From: Oligoflexia bacterium
Lineage (GTDB): Bacteria > Bdellovibrionota > Bdellovibrionia > JABDDW01
DNA length: 64,000 nt
Reading direction: 5' to 3'
NCBI GenBank assembly: GCA_016715815.1
Contig: JADJXN010000001.1
Span: forward strand, 313,501-377,500
Shown: positions 17,256 through 25,556 of the stretch, one piece after another
Position numbering within the stretch: the stretch's first letter is position 1
Layout of the letters: each line of letters starts with the position of its first letter
Notes under the pieces: model-generated
Databases searched by the model: none
What the model was told of the DNA's origin: nothing
The model's input: only the letters and a program-made list of their open reading frames with translations
Position numbers and translations under genes: made by a program

Positions 17256-17852
17256 ATGGCAAAACAAGCACTAAAGGCAGAGTTTTTAAAAAGCGCTGTT
17301 GAGACAAAAGATTACCCAAATCCAGATAAACCTGAAATTGCAATGGTAGGAAGATCAAATGCAGGCAAAAGCTCTTTACTTAATGCCATGATTGGACCGC
17401 AAGTTGTAGCAAAGGTAAGTCAAAGACCTGGTAAAACAAGGCTTATTAATTTTTTTGATGTCGGAAGTCATTACAGACTTGTGGATTTGCCAGGCTATGG
17501 GTTTGCAGCACGTGATCAAAATGAAAAGTTATTGTGGAAAGAGATGCTTGAAAATTATTTTAACTTAAGACCTAACCTTTTAGGTATTATTTTAGTTATA
17601 GATGTTAGACGTTTAGTTGAAGAGGATGAGGAATTAATTTTTAATTTATGTAAAATGAAAAATTTTAAATTAATTTGTGCACTAACAAAAACAGACAAAC
17701 TTAAAGCGGCAGAATTTAATCGTCAAAAAAACTTATGGAAAAAGTTTTTACGACCACCTGTTGAGGATTTACATTTTATTTCAAATCTTAAAAAAACAGG
17801 TGTTAGGGAGCTTGAAGACTATATTTTTAAAAAGTGGGTTAAACAGATATGA
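17256..17852 (+). CDS. engB: EngB/YsxC ribosome-biogenesis GTPase
   Basis: 198 residues. TRAFAC GTPase with G1 GRSNAGKSS, G2 region RPGKTRL, G3 DLPGYGFA and G4 TKTD; the length is normal. It is required for assembly of the large ribosomal subunit. The stop overlaps the kdsB ATG (ATGA type), so the two are translationally coupled. The upstream gap is divergent with the FHA activator; TTGTCA-N17-TAGTTA may be the promoter. No clear Shine-Dalgarno is present before the ATG. Confidence 0.96.
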   Translation: MAKQALKAEFLKSAVETKDYPNPDKPEIAMVGRSNAGKSSLLNAMIGPQVVAKVSQRPGKTRLINFFDVGSHYRLVDLPGYGFAARDQNEKLLWKEMLENYFNLRPNLLGIILVIDVRRLVEEDEELIFNLCKMKNFKLICALTKTDKLKAAEFNRQKNLWKKFLRPPVEDLHFISNLKKTGVRELEDYIFKKWVKQI

Positions 17853-18586
17853 ATGTAATTGGTGTTATTCCGTCCCGCTATGGATCAACAAGGTTTCCAG
17901 CTAAGGCTCTGGCTTTAATTGCCGGCACCCCTTTAATTGGGCATGTGATCAAAGGTGCAAAAAAGTGCAAAAAATTATCTCAGTTAATAGTTGCTACTGA
18001 CCACAATGACATTGCAAGTGTAGCAACAGAATTTGGTGCAAAAGTAGTTATGACGGAATCTGATTTGCCATCAGGCTCTGACCGAGTTTGGGCAGCAGCC
18101 AAAAATATTAACTGTGATGTAGTTATAAATATTCAAGGGGATGAGCCGCTAGTTAACCAAGAACCTTTAGATTTATTATGTGATGCCTTTATTAAAAATC
18201 CATTAACTCAAATGGCCACATTGGCAAGGCCCATAAAGTCCCAAGATGAGCTGAATAACCCTAATGTTGCAAAAATTATTATAGATAACCAAGCAAGAGC
18301 TCTTTATTTTAGCCGCCTGGCTATCCCCTTTTCCAGACAACCCTGGGGGGGGAGAGGTGATCAGGGGCTAAAACATATTGGTTTATATGCATATAAAAAG
18401 GAAGTTTTAGGCCGGTTTTGCGCCCAAAAACCAACAAAACTTGAGCAAGCTGAGGGTTTAGAGCAGCTTAGAGCCTTATGGCTTGGTATTGATATCCAAG
18501 TTATTTTAACAAATTTTGAATCTTGGGGTGTTGATCAGCCTGAAGATGTGGTACAAATAGAGAGAATTTTAGCAAGCTCAAAATAA
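17849..18586 (+). CDS. kdsB: 3-deoxy-manno-octulosonate cytidylyltransferase
   Basis: 245 residues, standard length. It activates Kdo with CTP to CMP-Kdo for LPS inner-core synthesis. Motifs: IPSRYGSTRFPAKAL (nucleotide-binding loop), ATDHNDI, LPSGSDRVWAA and INIQGDEPL (metal/CTP). It overlaps engB by four bases and precedes pyrG, which makes the CTP used here. An in-frame run of eight G (18345-18352) encodes WGG at about residues 166-168 and is a possible slippage spot. Confidence 0.97.
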   Translation: MNVIGVIPSRYGSTRFPAKALALIAGTPLIGHVIKGAKKCKKLSQLIVATDHNDIASVATEFGAKVVMTESDLPSGSDRVWAAAKNINCDVVINIQGDEPLVNQEPLDLLCDAFIKNPLTQMATLARPIKSQDELNNPNVAKIIIDNQARALYFSRLAIPFSRQPWGGRGDQGLKHIGLYAYKKEVLGRFCAQKPTKLEQAEGLEQLRALWLGIDIQVILTNFESWGVDQPEDVVQIERILASSK

Positions 18587-18603
18587 GAAGTAGGAGTAAT
18601 ACT

Positions 18604-20343
18604 TTGTCCAAGCAAAAGGCCTTAAAACCCTCAAAGCCTTTAGTTCAAAAATATATTTTTGTAACAGGGGGAGTTGTCTCCTCAATTGGTAAGGGGCTTT
18701 GCGCTGCAAGTCTCGGCTCTCTTTTAGAAGCACGTGGCCTTAAAATTTCCATGATGAAGTTTGACCCTTATATCAACGTTGATCCTGGTACTATGTCCCC
18801 TCTTCAGCATGGTGAGGTTTTTGTAACCGATGATGGTGCTGAAACAGATTTAGATTTAGGTCATTATGAGAGGTTTACCCAAGTTCGTGTGAGCCGTTCT
18901 AATAACTATACCACTGGCCAAATTTATGATGCTGTTATTTCTAAAGAAAGAAAGGGTGATTACCTGGGCGGGACGGTTCAAGTTATTCCCCATATTACTG
19001 ATGAAATTAAAAACTGCATTTATGAAACTTCTCAAGGAGCTGAGGTTTCAATAATAGAAATTGGCGGAACCATTGGTGACATAGAAAGTCTCCCTTTTAT
19101 TGAAGCCATTAGGCAAATGCGCGTAGATTGCGGGCCTGAAAATACATTATTTATTCATGTAACGTTAGTGCCTTATATTGCGGCAGCGGGAGAGTTAAAG
19201 AGTAAACCCACTCAGCACTCTGTTAAAGAAATGCGTAGTGCGGGTATACAGCCTGATTTTTTAATTTGCCGAAGTGATAGAGTCATTCCTAACGATTTAA
19301 AATCAAAAATCGGTTTGTTTTGTAACGTAAAGCCTGAGGCAGTTATTTCTGCTCCTGATGTAAGTACAATTTATGAAGTCCCACTCATGCTTCATAACCA
19401 AAAACTTGATGATTTAGTGGTAAAAAAATTAGACCTTGATGCATCAAAGGCCGATCTTAGTTCATGGCAAAAAATTGTTAAGACCATTAAGAACCCCGAG
19501 CATTTAGTGCGCATTGGTGTTGTTGGAAAATATGTTGATCTAAAAGAAAGTTACAAATCTTTAAATGAGGCTCTTATACACGGCGGTATTGCTAATAATT
19601 CTAAAATTGAGCTTGTCTATATAGATGCTGAAGAATTAACAGCCGCTGCAGTTGCTCATGCTTTAAGTGATGTGGATGGAGTTTTGGTACCTGGAGGCTT
19701 TGGCGAGCGCGGAGCTGAGGGAAAAATTGTTGCCATTAGATATGCTAGAGAAAACAAAATTCCCTATTTTGGAATTTGCTTTGGAATGCAGCTTGCTGTA
19801 GTTGAGTTTGCGCGAAATCAAGCTGGTATTCAAAATGCTATAAGTCGAGAGTTTGTAAAATCCTCAGGTGGTTCAAAAAACTGTGTTATTGACATTATGA
19901 GTGAGCAAAAAAAGGTTTCCCAAAAAGGTGGGACCATGAGACTGGGAAGCTATTCTTGCCGCCTAGAAAATGGATCTTTGGCGCAGAAGATTTATAAAAA
20001 AGATGTTATTTATGAAAGACATCGCCACAGATACGAATTTAACAACCGCTACCGTGAAATTTTAAAAAAATACGGTATGACACTTTCTGGAATTTGCGAA
20101 GAGCGTGATTTAGTAGAAATGATAGAACTAAAAAATCATCCCTGGTTTGTGGGCTGCCAATTTCATCCTGAATTTAAGTCAAAGCCTATGAGCCCGCACC
20201 CTTTATTTACAAGTTTTGTAAGAGCAAGTTTGGAAAATAAGCTAGCCAGAGGCAAAAAGGGCGTGCACAAAGTGGCTAAAGCAGTGGGGAAGGTGCAAAC
20301 AAAAACAGCTGTACAAAAAGCAAAAGCTTTTTATAGGAATTAA
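18604..20343 (+). CDS. pyrG: CTP synthase
   Basis: 579 residues. The start is a TTG (LSKQKA... read as Met) with a purine-rich AAGTAGGAG region upstream. The N-terminal amidoligase has KYIFVTGGVVSSIGKGL and MKFDPYINVDPGTMSP. The C-terminal class-I glutaminase has the nucleophile in GICFGMQ and the HPEF triad residues. It converts UTP, ATP and glutamine to CTP. The last 30 residues or so are a basic Lys/Ala-rich tail beyond the usual end (KGVHKVAKAVGKVQTK), an unusual extension. It lies between kdsB and kdsD. Confidence 0.98.
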   Translation: MSKQKALKPSKPLVQKYIFVTGGVVSSIGKGLCAASLGSLLEARGLKISMMKFDPYINVDPGTMSPLQHGEVFVTDDGAETDLDLGHYERFTQVRVSRSNNYTTGQIYDAVISKERKGDYLGGTVQVIPHITDEIKNCIYETSQGAEVSIIEIGGTIGDIESLPFIEAIRQMRVDCGPENTLFIHVTLVPYIAAAGELKSKPTQHSVKEMRSAGIQPDFLICRSDRVIPNDLKSKIGLFCNVKPEAVISAPDVSTIYEVPLMLHNQKLDDLVVKKLDLDASKADLSSWQKIVKTIKNPEHLVRIGVVGKYVDLKESYKSLNEALIHGGIANNSKIELVYIDAEELTAAAVAHALSDVDGVLVPGGFGERGAEGKIVAIRYARENKIPYFGICFGMQLAVVEFARNQAGIQNAISREFVKSSGGSKNCVIDIMSEQKKVSQKGGTMRLGSYSCRLENGSLAQKIYKKDVIYERHRHRYEFNNRYREILKKYGMTLSGICEERDLVEMIELKNHPWFVGCQFHPEFKSKPMSPHPLFTSFVRASLENKLARGKKGVHKVAKAVGKVQTKTAVQKAKAFYRN

Positions 20344-20348
20344 GTATT

Positions 20349-21314
20349 ATGTCAATGTTAGGTGAAGCAAAAAAAGTTCTAGAAATTGAAGCCCAAGCCA
20401 TTTTAGATTTAAAATCAAAGCTTGATATTAAATTTGATAAAGCTGTGACCTATCTACTTGAATGCCCAGGAAAAGTGATTGTAACTGGTATGGGAAAATC
20501 AGGGCATATTGGTAAAAAAATTGCCTCAACTTTAACTTCTACAGGTACCCCTGCTATTTTTGTTCACCCAGCGGAAACATCCCATGGTGATATGGGGGTC
20601 ATTTCCCACCTAGATATTGTTTTAGCTCTTTCTTACCGTGGTGAGACAGATGAGCTTAAAGATTTACTTTCTTTTATAAAGCGTAAAGGTTTAAAACTAA
20701 TTTCAATTACTGGAAACTTAAATTCCACTTTAGCAAAAGCTAGTGAGGTGGCCCTTGATGCTTCAATTAAAGAAGAAGCATGCCCTCTAGGTCTTGCACC
20801 CACTGCAAGCACAACTGCAGCTCTTGCTTTGGGAGATGCATTAGCCGTAGCCGTGTTGACAAAACGCGGGTTTAAATCAGAAGATTTTGCTCAGTATCAC
20901 CCGGGCGGAAGTTTGGGGCGAAAGTTACTAACAAAAGTAAAAGATCTTATGCATGAAGCATCAAAAATCCCAATGGTAAAAGCTGAAACTTCAGTTAAAG
21001 AAGTAATTAGTAAAATGACTTCATCAGAAGTGCGTGGGGTTTGTGGTGTTACAGATTCTGGCGGCGCTTTAATAGGTATTATAACAGATGGAGATTTGCG
21101 CCGTCGTCTTGAAAAAAGCATGAACCCTCTTGAGGATAAAGTAAAAGATATTATGGGTAAAACGCCAAAGACAATTAGTGGAGAAGAGCTTGCAGAAAAA
21201 GCATTATTTATGATGGAACAATTTGCCATTCAAAGCTTGTTTGTTATTGATGCTGACAAAAAGCCCCTTGGATTAATTCACTTTCAGGATTTGTTGCGCG
21301 CAAGAATTAGGTAG
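20349..21314 (+). CDS. kdsD: Arabinose-5-phosphate isomerase (KdsD/KpsF type)
   Basis: 321 residues. The N-terminal SIS sugar-isomerase domain has VTGMGKSGHIGKKIASTLTSTG, the AETSHGDMG loop and LSYRGETDEL. Two CBS domains are in the C-terminal 120 residues (VKDLMHEA..., VKDIMGKTP...). It converts ribulose-5-phosphate to arabinose-5-phosphate, the first committed precursor of Kdo. Its position right after pyrG, with kdsB two genes upstream, completes a CMP-Kdo supply cluster. Confidence 0.95.
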   Translation: MSMLGEAKKVLEIEAQAILDLKSKLDIKFDKAVTYLLECPGKVIVTGMGKSGHIGKKIASTLTSTGTPAIFVHPAETSHGDMGVISHLDIVLALSYRGETDELKDLLSFIKRKGLKLISITGNLNSTLAKASEVALDASIKEEACPLGLAPTASTTAALALGDALAVAVLTKRGFKSEDFAQYHPGGSLGRKLLTKVKDLMHEASKIPMVKAETSVKEVISKMTSSEVRGVCGVTDSGGALIGIITDGDLRRRLEKSMNPLEDKVKDIMGKTPKTISGEELAEKALFMMEQFAIQSLFVIDADKKPLGLIHFQDLLRARIR

Positions 21315-21321
21315 TTGCTTA

Positions 21322-22092
21322 ATGGTTTTAAATAAAATAAATGTTTTAGGATTTTTGTTGGTTATTTCATTAATTGCCTCAGCACAAGATCAAGGCACTA
21401 AAGAGAAAAGCAAAAAAATAAATAAGGCCATTCAGTGGGAAACTATTGTAAAAGATTTTTTATCAGTAAAATTAAAGAGAAAGCTTCCTAAAGACTTAAA
21501 AGCGCTTGAGGTGGGGCCGGGTGATAGCCCGCTATGTAGTAATTGTTTTTATTTAGATTATGGTTTTTATTTAACTGATTCAGCGCAAATCAAAAGAGCA
21601 GTTGTAGCAGATGCTCAAAGAATGCCTATTAAAGATAAAAGTATAGATGTTATTATTATCAAAAATTTTCCCTGGTATTTAACCTACAGTGGAAATTCAA
21701 ATGAAGAATTAAGAGTACAACTTGATAGAATAAATGCGCATAGAAAGTTAAACAACTTAGAGCCCTTAACAATAGAGGTGTACACTAACATTCATGAAGA
21801 TCAAGTTCGGTTAAGAGAGCTGGTGATGAAAGAAATTGTAAGAATAGCCTCTTCTGAAGCTATTATTTTTGTGTTCTCAAATATGCCTGCTGAAACAGAT
21901 TATTTTCATTCAAAGTTTAATGAACACATGTCAGATTTTGGTTTTTCTCCTGTTAAAACAAAACTTCTCCAAGAGTACCACTTTGATAAGCAGAGATATG
22001 TGCCTGTTGGAGGTTTTGCGTATTTAAAAAGTAGAAAGCAGGCTCAATTAATAAGTTGTGTTAGAAAAATAAGTAACTTAATGCAAAATTAA
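21322..22092 (+). CDS. Exported protein with methyltransferase-like fold
   Basis: 256 residues. The N-terminus MVLNKINVLGFLLVISLIASA is a signal peptide or anchor. Residues 60-125 look like the start of a class-I SAM methyltransferase: LKALEVGPGDSPLCSNCFYLD resembles motif I, and AVVADAQRMPIKDKSIDVIIIKN resembles the D-A-x-x-P and acidic segments. A secreted SAM-dependent enzyme is unexpected because SAM is cytoplasmic, so the fold may have been reused, or the N-terminus may only anchor it with the domain facing the cytoplasm. It follows kdsD by 7 bases and is probably cotranscribed. Confidence 0.6.
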   Translation: MVLNKINVLGFLLVISLIASAQDQGTKEKSKKINKAIQWETIVKDFLSVKLKRKLPKDLKALEVGPGDSPLCSNCFYLDYGFYLTDSAQIKRAVVADAQRMPIKDKSIDVIIIKNFPWYLTYSGNSNEELRVQLDRINAHRKLNNLEPLTIEVYTNIHEDQVRLRELVMKEIVRIASSEAIIFVFSNMPAETDYFHSKFNEHMSDFGFSPVKTKLLQEYHFDKQRYVPVGGFAYLKSRKQAQLISCVRKISNLMQN

Positions 22093-22297
22093 AAGCTCAC
22101 CCACATAAATTAGCGAAATATTTTTGATTTTCCAAAATATCAAGACCTAAGTCTTAAATTCAAACCTACCCTTAGTCTGGTTTTGAGCTTACGCGTAGCC
22201 GTAGCTGTAGTATTGAAATTAAAAATCTGTAACAATCTTAAGAGGCTATAGCAGTTTTAACAACGGGTGGCCCTACATAAAAGGGGTCAGGGCAAGC
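22093..22297. promoter_or_regulatory. Promoter-bearing gap before the Agl/Glt-like operon
   Basis: A 205-base non-coding gap before a roughly 11-kb run of closely spaced genes. A weak sigma-70-like pair TTGAAA-N17-TCTTAA (about 22214-22242) is the best candidate. No sigma-54 pattern and no terminator were found. The operon promoter is expected here. Confidence 0.35.
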
Positions 22298-23008
22298 ATG
22301 ATAAAAGTCTTTTTAACTACAATTTTATTTTTTCTTTTAAATTCAACTTTTGTCCGCGCTGAAGTTGTGCAATTTAAAGAAGAAGAATTGCCGCGTGAAA
22401 GTGTTGTGCCTATTTTTGACCAACCAGAGGCAGTTAAAAAAAGATATGTCCCCTATGATGGCAGATTTGAAATGGGACTTTTCTTTGGCGCTCTTCTTAA
22501 TGACCCATTTTATAATTCATACCCTGCAGGGCTAGAGCTCAGATATCACTTTCATGATATGCATGCATTTGGAGTAGTCGGTACTTACAACTTAAGACAA
22601 AAAACTCCCTACATTGATCAAATCAGAAGGCAAGTTCCTTCAACATCGATTGTGCCATTTGAATCCTCACCCACACCTGAGTTTACAGCTTGGGGTGAGT
22701 ATGAATTTACGCCCTACTACGGAAAAATTAGTTTAACCAAACAAGGTGTCATGAACCTTTCAATTTCTCTGTCTTTGGGTGTTGGTTATTTATCTTTAAA
22801 GTCAGACAACACTTCAGATTCTAGTGTTGGGTATTCAATCGGCTTAAACCAAAGATTATTTTTTACAAGAAACTTTGGAATCAAACTTGATTTAAAAGTT
22901 TTAAATTATACGCAAGCTGATGTGGTCCCACCGGGCACAATAGAGAAAAAGGCTTTAGCAAATACAATGATTGGTTTGGGAGTAGTTTATTTACTCCCTA
23001 GTTTATAA
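22298..23008 (+). CDS. Outer-membrane beta-barrel protein (Glt-like cluster)
   Basis: 236 residues. The signal peptide MIKVFLTTILFFLLNSTFVRA is followed by a short linker and a barrel of about eight strands (FEMGLFFGALLNDPFYNSYPAG, LELRYHFHDMHAFGVVGTYNL and so on). It shares the pattern F-E-x-G/H...LNDPF/AFF...LELRY/ARLAYYF with the next gene, so the two are paralogues. In Myxococcus, small barrels GltA and GltB sit in the same type of cluster with TPR proteins. First gene of the operon. Confidence 0.75.
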   Translation: MIKVFLTTILFFLLNSTFVRAEVVQFKEEELPRESVVPIFDQPEAVKKRYVPYDGRFEMGLFFGALLNDPFYNSYPAGLELRYHFHDMHAFGVVGTYNLRQKTPYIDQIRRQVPSTSIVPFESSPTPEFTAWGEYEFTPYYGKISLTKQGVMNLSISLSLGVGYLSLKSDNTSDSSVGYSIGLNQRLFFTRNFGIKLDLKVLNYTQADVVPPGTIEKKALANTMIGLGVVYLLPSL

Positions 23009-23016
23009 AAGGACTT

Positions 23017-23829
23017 ATGAAAAAGATTTTTATAACATTTTTAATTTTACTACCACTGGTTGCAAAAGCCCAAGAAGAGGATATTGAAATCCCATTTGAA
23101 CTAGATTCTGTTAAAACAGAAGATACAAGCTATGACCAGACACTAAAAAATTCAACACCAGAGTCCATTAAAGAAGCTGAGAAAAAATCAATTCAAAAAG
23201 CAGTGACACCAACAGCCCCACAAAAAACAGAGCTCACAGGGCTTGGCAACCTTTCAGCTTTTAATGATGTTGCTGTCATTACCAGAAGGTTTTTACCAAA
23301 AACAAATCGATTTGAATTCCATCCCAATGTGGGGATGATATTAAACGATGCCTTTTTTACTAATTTTGATTTTGGAGCAAGGCTAGCCTATTATTTTTCG
23401 GAAAAATATGGACTTGAACTCATAGGGCAATTTATTTCAACAACAAATAAAACCGTTACTACGGAACTTGCACAAAGAGATGTTACAACAGAATCACTAG
23501 CAACAGCGCAAAGCTACTACGGGCTTGATTTTAAATGGATTCCCATTTATGGGAAAATGGGCTGGCTCAATAAATCCATTGTTCCTTTTGATTTTTATTT
23601 TTCAATTGGTGGAGGACTTACAAAAACAAATCAGGGCACACAACCTGTTTCTTTACACTTAGGTGGTGGACAAATGTTTGCTTTAAATAAGTGGCTTGCC
23701 ATTAGGTGGGATATTAGTTGGTATGGTTACCAAACCACTTCTAGTGTGGATGGTTCAAGCGGCACTTATACAAATCTTCATGCAACTTTAGGAGCAAGTA
23801 TATTCTTTCCAGGGGCGGAGTATAGATGA
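23017..23829 (+). CDS. Outer-membrane beta-barrel protein, paralogue of upstream gene
   Basis: 270 residues. The signal peptide MKKIFITFLILLPLVAKAQ is followed by a 70-residue linker, then a barrel from about residue 95 (RFEFHPNVGMILNDAFFTNFDFGARLAYYF). Aromatic-ended strands continue to the C-terminus. The spacing to the previous gene is 8 bases, and the next ATG overlaps its stop. Together with the upstream paralogue it is expected to form an outer-membrane unit that the TPR proteins contact from the periplasm (inference from the M. xanthus GltA/B/C arrangement). Confidence 0.75.
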   Translation: MKKIFITFLILLPLVAKAQEEDIEIPFELDSVKTEDTSYDQTLKNSTPESIKEAEKKSIQKAVTPTAPQKTELTGLGNLSAFNDVAVITRRFLPKTNRFEFHPNVGMILNDAFFTNFDFGARLAYYFSEKYGLELIGQFISTTNKTVTTELAQRDVTTESLATAQSYYGLDFKWIPIYGKMGWLNKSIVPFDFYFSIGGGLTKTNQGTQPVSLHLGGGQMFALNKWLAIRWDISWYGYQTTSSVDGSSGTYTNLHATLGASIFFPGAEYR

Positions 23830-25556
23830 TAAAATTTATTTTATGCTCAATATTGATTATATTTGCAAGTACTCCAGCTGGATTTGCACAGCAAAAAAAA
23901 TCATCAGCTCAAAAGACTACTAAAAAAGTTCAGCCTAAGAAAAGCACAAAATCAAAAAAGAGCTCACAAAAACAAGCTACAAAAAAAGTACAGTCTAAGG
24001 TAAATCCACAAAAGAGTAGAATGGTTTCCCCGGCTCAACAGGCCATTAATGAACAGCGAGCCCTTGCACCTGCTTTAAAACAATCTGGTGTTAAAAATAG
24101 TGCGGCCCTTCAAAGAGCCCTAAATCTAGCTTCACAAAAGCAGTATGAAGAGGCTTCCAGAATTTTATTTAGCCTATCAAGAAACCCACGCTTTTATGAA
24201 GAGCGTGCCAGAATAAAATACATTTTAGGTTTAATGTTTCAGGAAATGAAAATGTATCAGGCCGCTGCCTTTCAGTTTGTTGATGTAGTTAGATCCAATA
24301 ATCCAAGCTTTACACGCCAATCTCTACAAAAGCTCTCTATTGTTGCTGATGCGCTTAATGATGACACACTTTTAAATTATGCAATTGGTAAAATAAACGC
24401 GGATGAGTTCCCTAAAGCTAACCAGGATATGCTTCGCTTTAGAATTGGTGAATATTTAATGCGTAAAAATAAATTTGATTCTGCGGCGGATAGTTTTGCT
24501 AGGGTGCAATCAGTGAGCCCATTTTATTCAAAAGCAAAATATATGGAAGCTTTATCAAAGGTAAAAACAAATGATCTTAATGGGGCTATGCGTACTTTTA
24601 AAGCATTGGCTGAAGCAAGAAGGGAATCTGGTATTACTGATGTAAGTCGTGTTTCTGCTGTGGCTGGTATGGCAAGAGTTGCCTACCAGCAAAAAAATTG
24701 GGATTTATCTATAGAGTTGTATAGGCAAATTCCAAAAGATACAGAAATTTGGCATGACACACTTTTTGAATCAAGTTGGGCTCATATGCGTTCAGCTAGA
24801 TTTAGATCAGTGTTGAGTAATTTGCACTCTCTTCATTCGCCGTACTACGAAGATTTTTATTTACCAGAATCAATTTTACTTCGCGGGATTGTCTATCTTT
24901 ATATTTGTCAATACGACGAGATGGAAAAAACCCTAGCATTATTTGAAAAAATATATGGTCCAGTTCATTACAAGCTTGAGCAGTATGTGGCAGCTCACTC
25001 AGATCCACAAGTTTATTTTAGAGACATGGAAAAAATAATTAGCAATTTTAATACTCTTAAAGAGGATACCCAAAAAAGAGAAAACTATAGAATTCCATTT
25101 TTAGTTGCACGAGATATTATGAGAGAAGGAGATTTTAAAAGTACCTATCAATATATTAATCGTCTGCGCGAAGAATCTGCAGCTATTGAGTCAAAATCTA
25201 ATGGGTGGAGAAATGCTCCCATTGGTATTTATGCAAAGCAAATTATTAAGGGAAGACTTCAGTCAGCACAAAAAACTGCAGGAAATCTTGCGCGTAACCA
25301 CATTGTTAATATGAAAAACGAGATGGCAGACTTATTTGAACAATACAATTTTGCTAAATATGAAATGATTAACGGGAAAAAAGAAGCCCTTAAAAAGAAA
25401 ATTCAAGGTAAAGGTTTAAAATCAAACCAAGTTGATGACTCAAAAAACAGAGATTTTTATATTCAAAATGGCTTTGAGTACTGGCCATTTTTTGGCGAGT
25501 ACTGGTTAGATGAAATTGGTGACTACTACTATGTTGGAACGCAGGGCTGCGAATGA
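23826..25556 (+). CDS. Exported TPR-repeat protein (GltC-like position)
   Basis: 576 residues. The signal peptide MIKFILCSILIIFASTPAGFA is followed by a very basic Lys/Gln/Ser-rich stretch (about 22-70, KKS/TKK repeats) and then TPR-like helical pairs (for example YEEASRILFSLSRNPRFYEERARIKYILG and YKAAAFQF-type turns) to about residue 330. The C-terminal part is less regular and ends in aromatic-rich EYWPFFGEYWLDEIGDYYYVG. It overlaps both neighbours by 4 bases. Its position after two barrels and before a giant TPR protein matches the M. xanthus gliding cluster. Confidence 0.75.
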   Translation: MIKFILCSILIIFASTPAGFAQQKKSSAQKTTKKVQPKKSTKSKKSSQKQATKKVQSKVNPQKSRMVSPAQQAINEQRALAPALKQSGVKNSAALQRALNLASQKQYEEASRILFSLSRNPRFYEERARIKYILGLMFQEMKMYQAAAFQFVDVVRSNNPSFTRQSLQKLSIVADALNDDTLLNYAIGKINADEFPKANQDMLRFRIGEYLMRKNKFDSAADSFARVQSVSPFYSKAKYMEALSKVKTNDLNGAMRTFKALAEARRESGITDVSRVSAVAGMARVAYQQKNWDLSIELYRQIPKDTEIWHDTLFESSWAHMRSARFRSVLSNLHSLHSPYYEDFYLPESILLRGIVYLYICQYDEMEKTLALFEKIYGPVHYKLEQYVAAHSDPQVYFRDMEKIISNFNTLKEDTQKRENYRIPFLVARDIMREGDFKSTYQYINRLREESAAIESKSNGWRNAPIGIYAKQIIKGRLQSAQKTAGNLARNHIVNMKNEMADLFEQYNFAKYEMINGKKEALKKKIQGKGLKSNQVDDSKNRDFYIQNGFEYWPFFGEYWLDEIGDYYYVGTQGCE

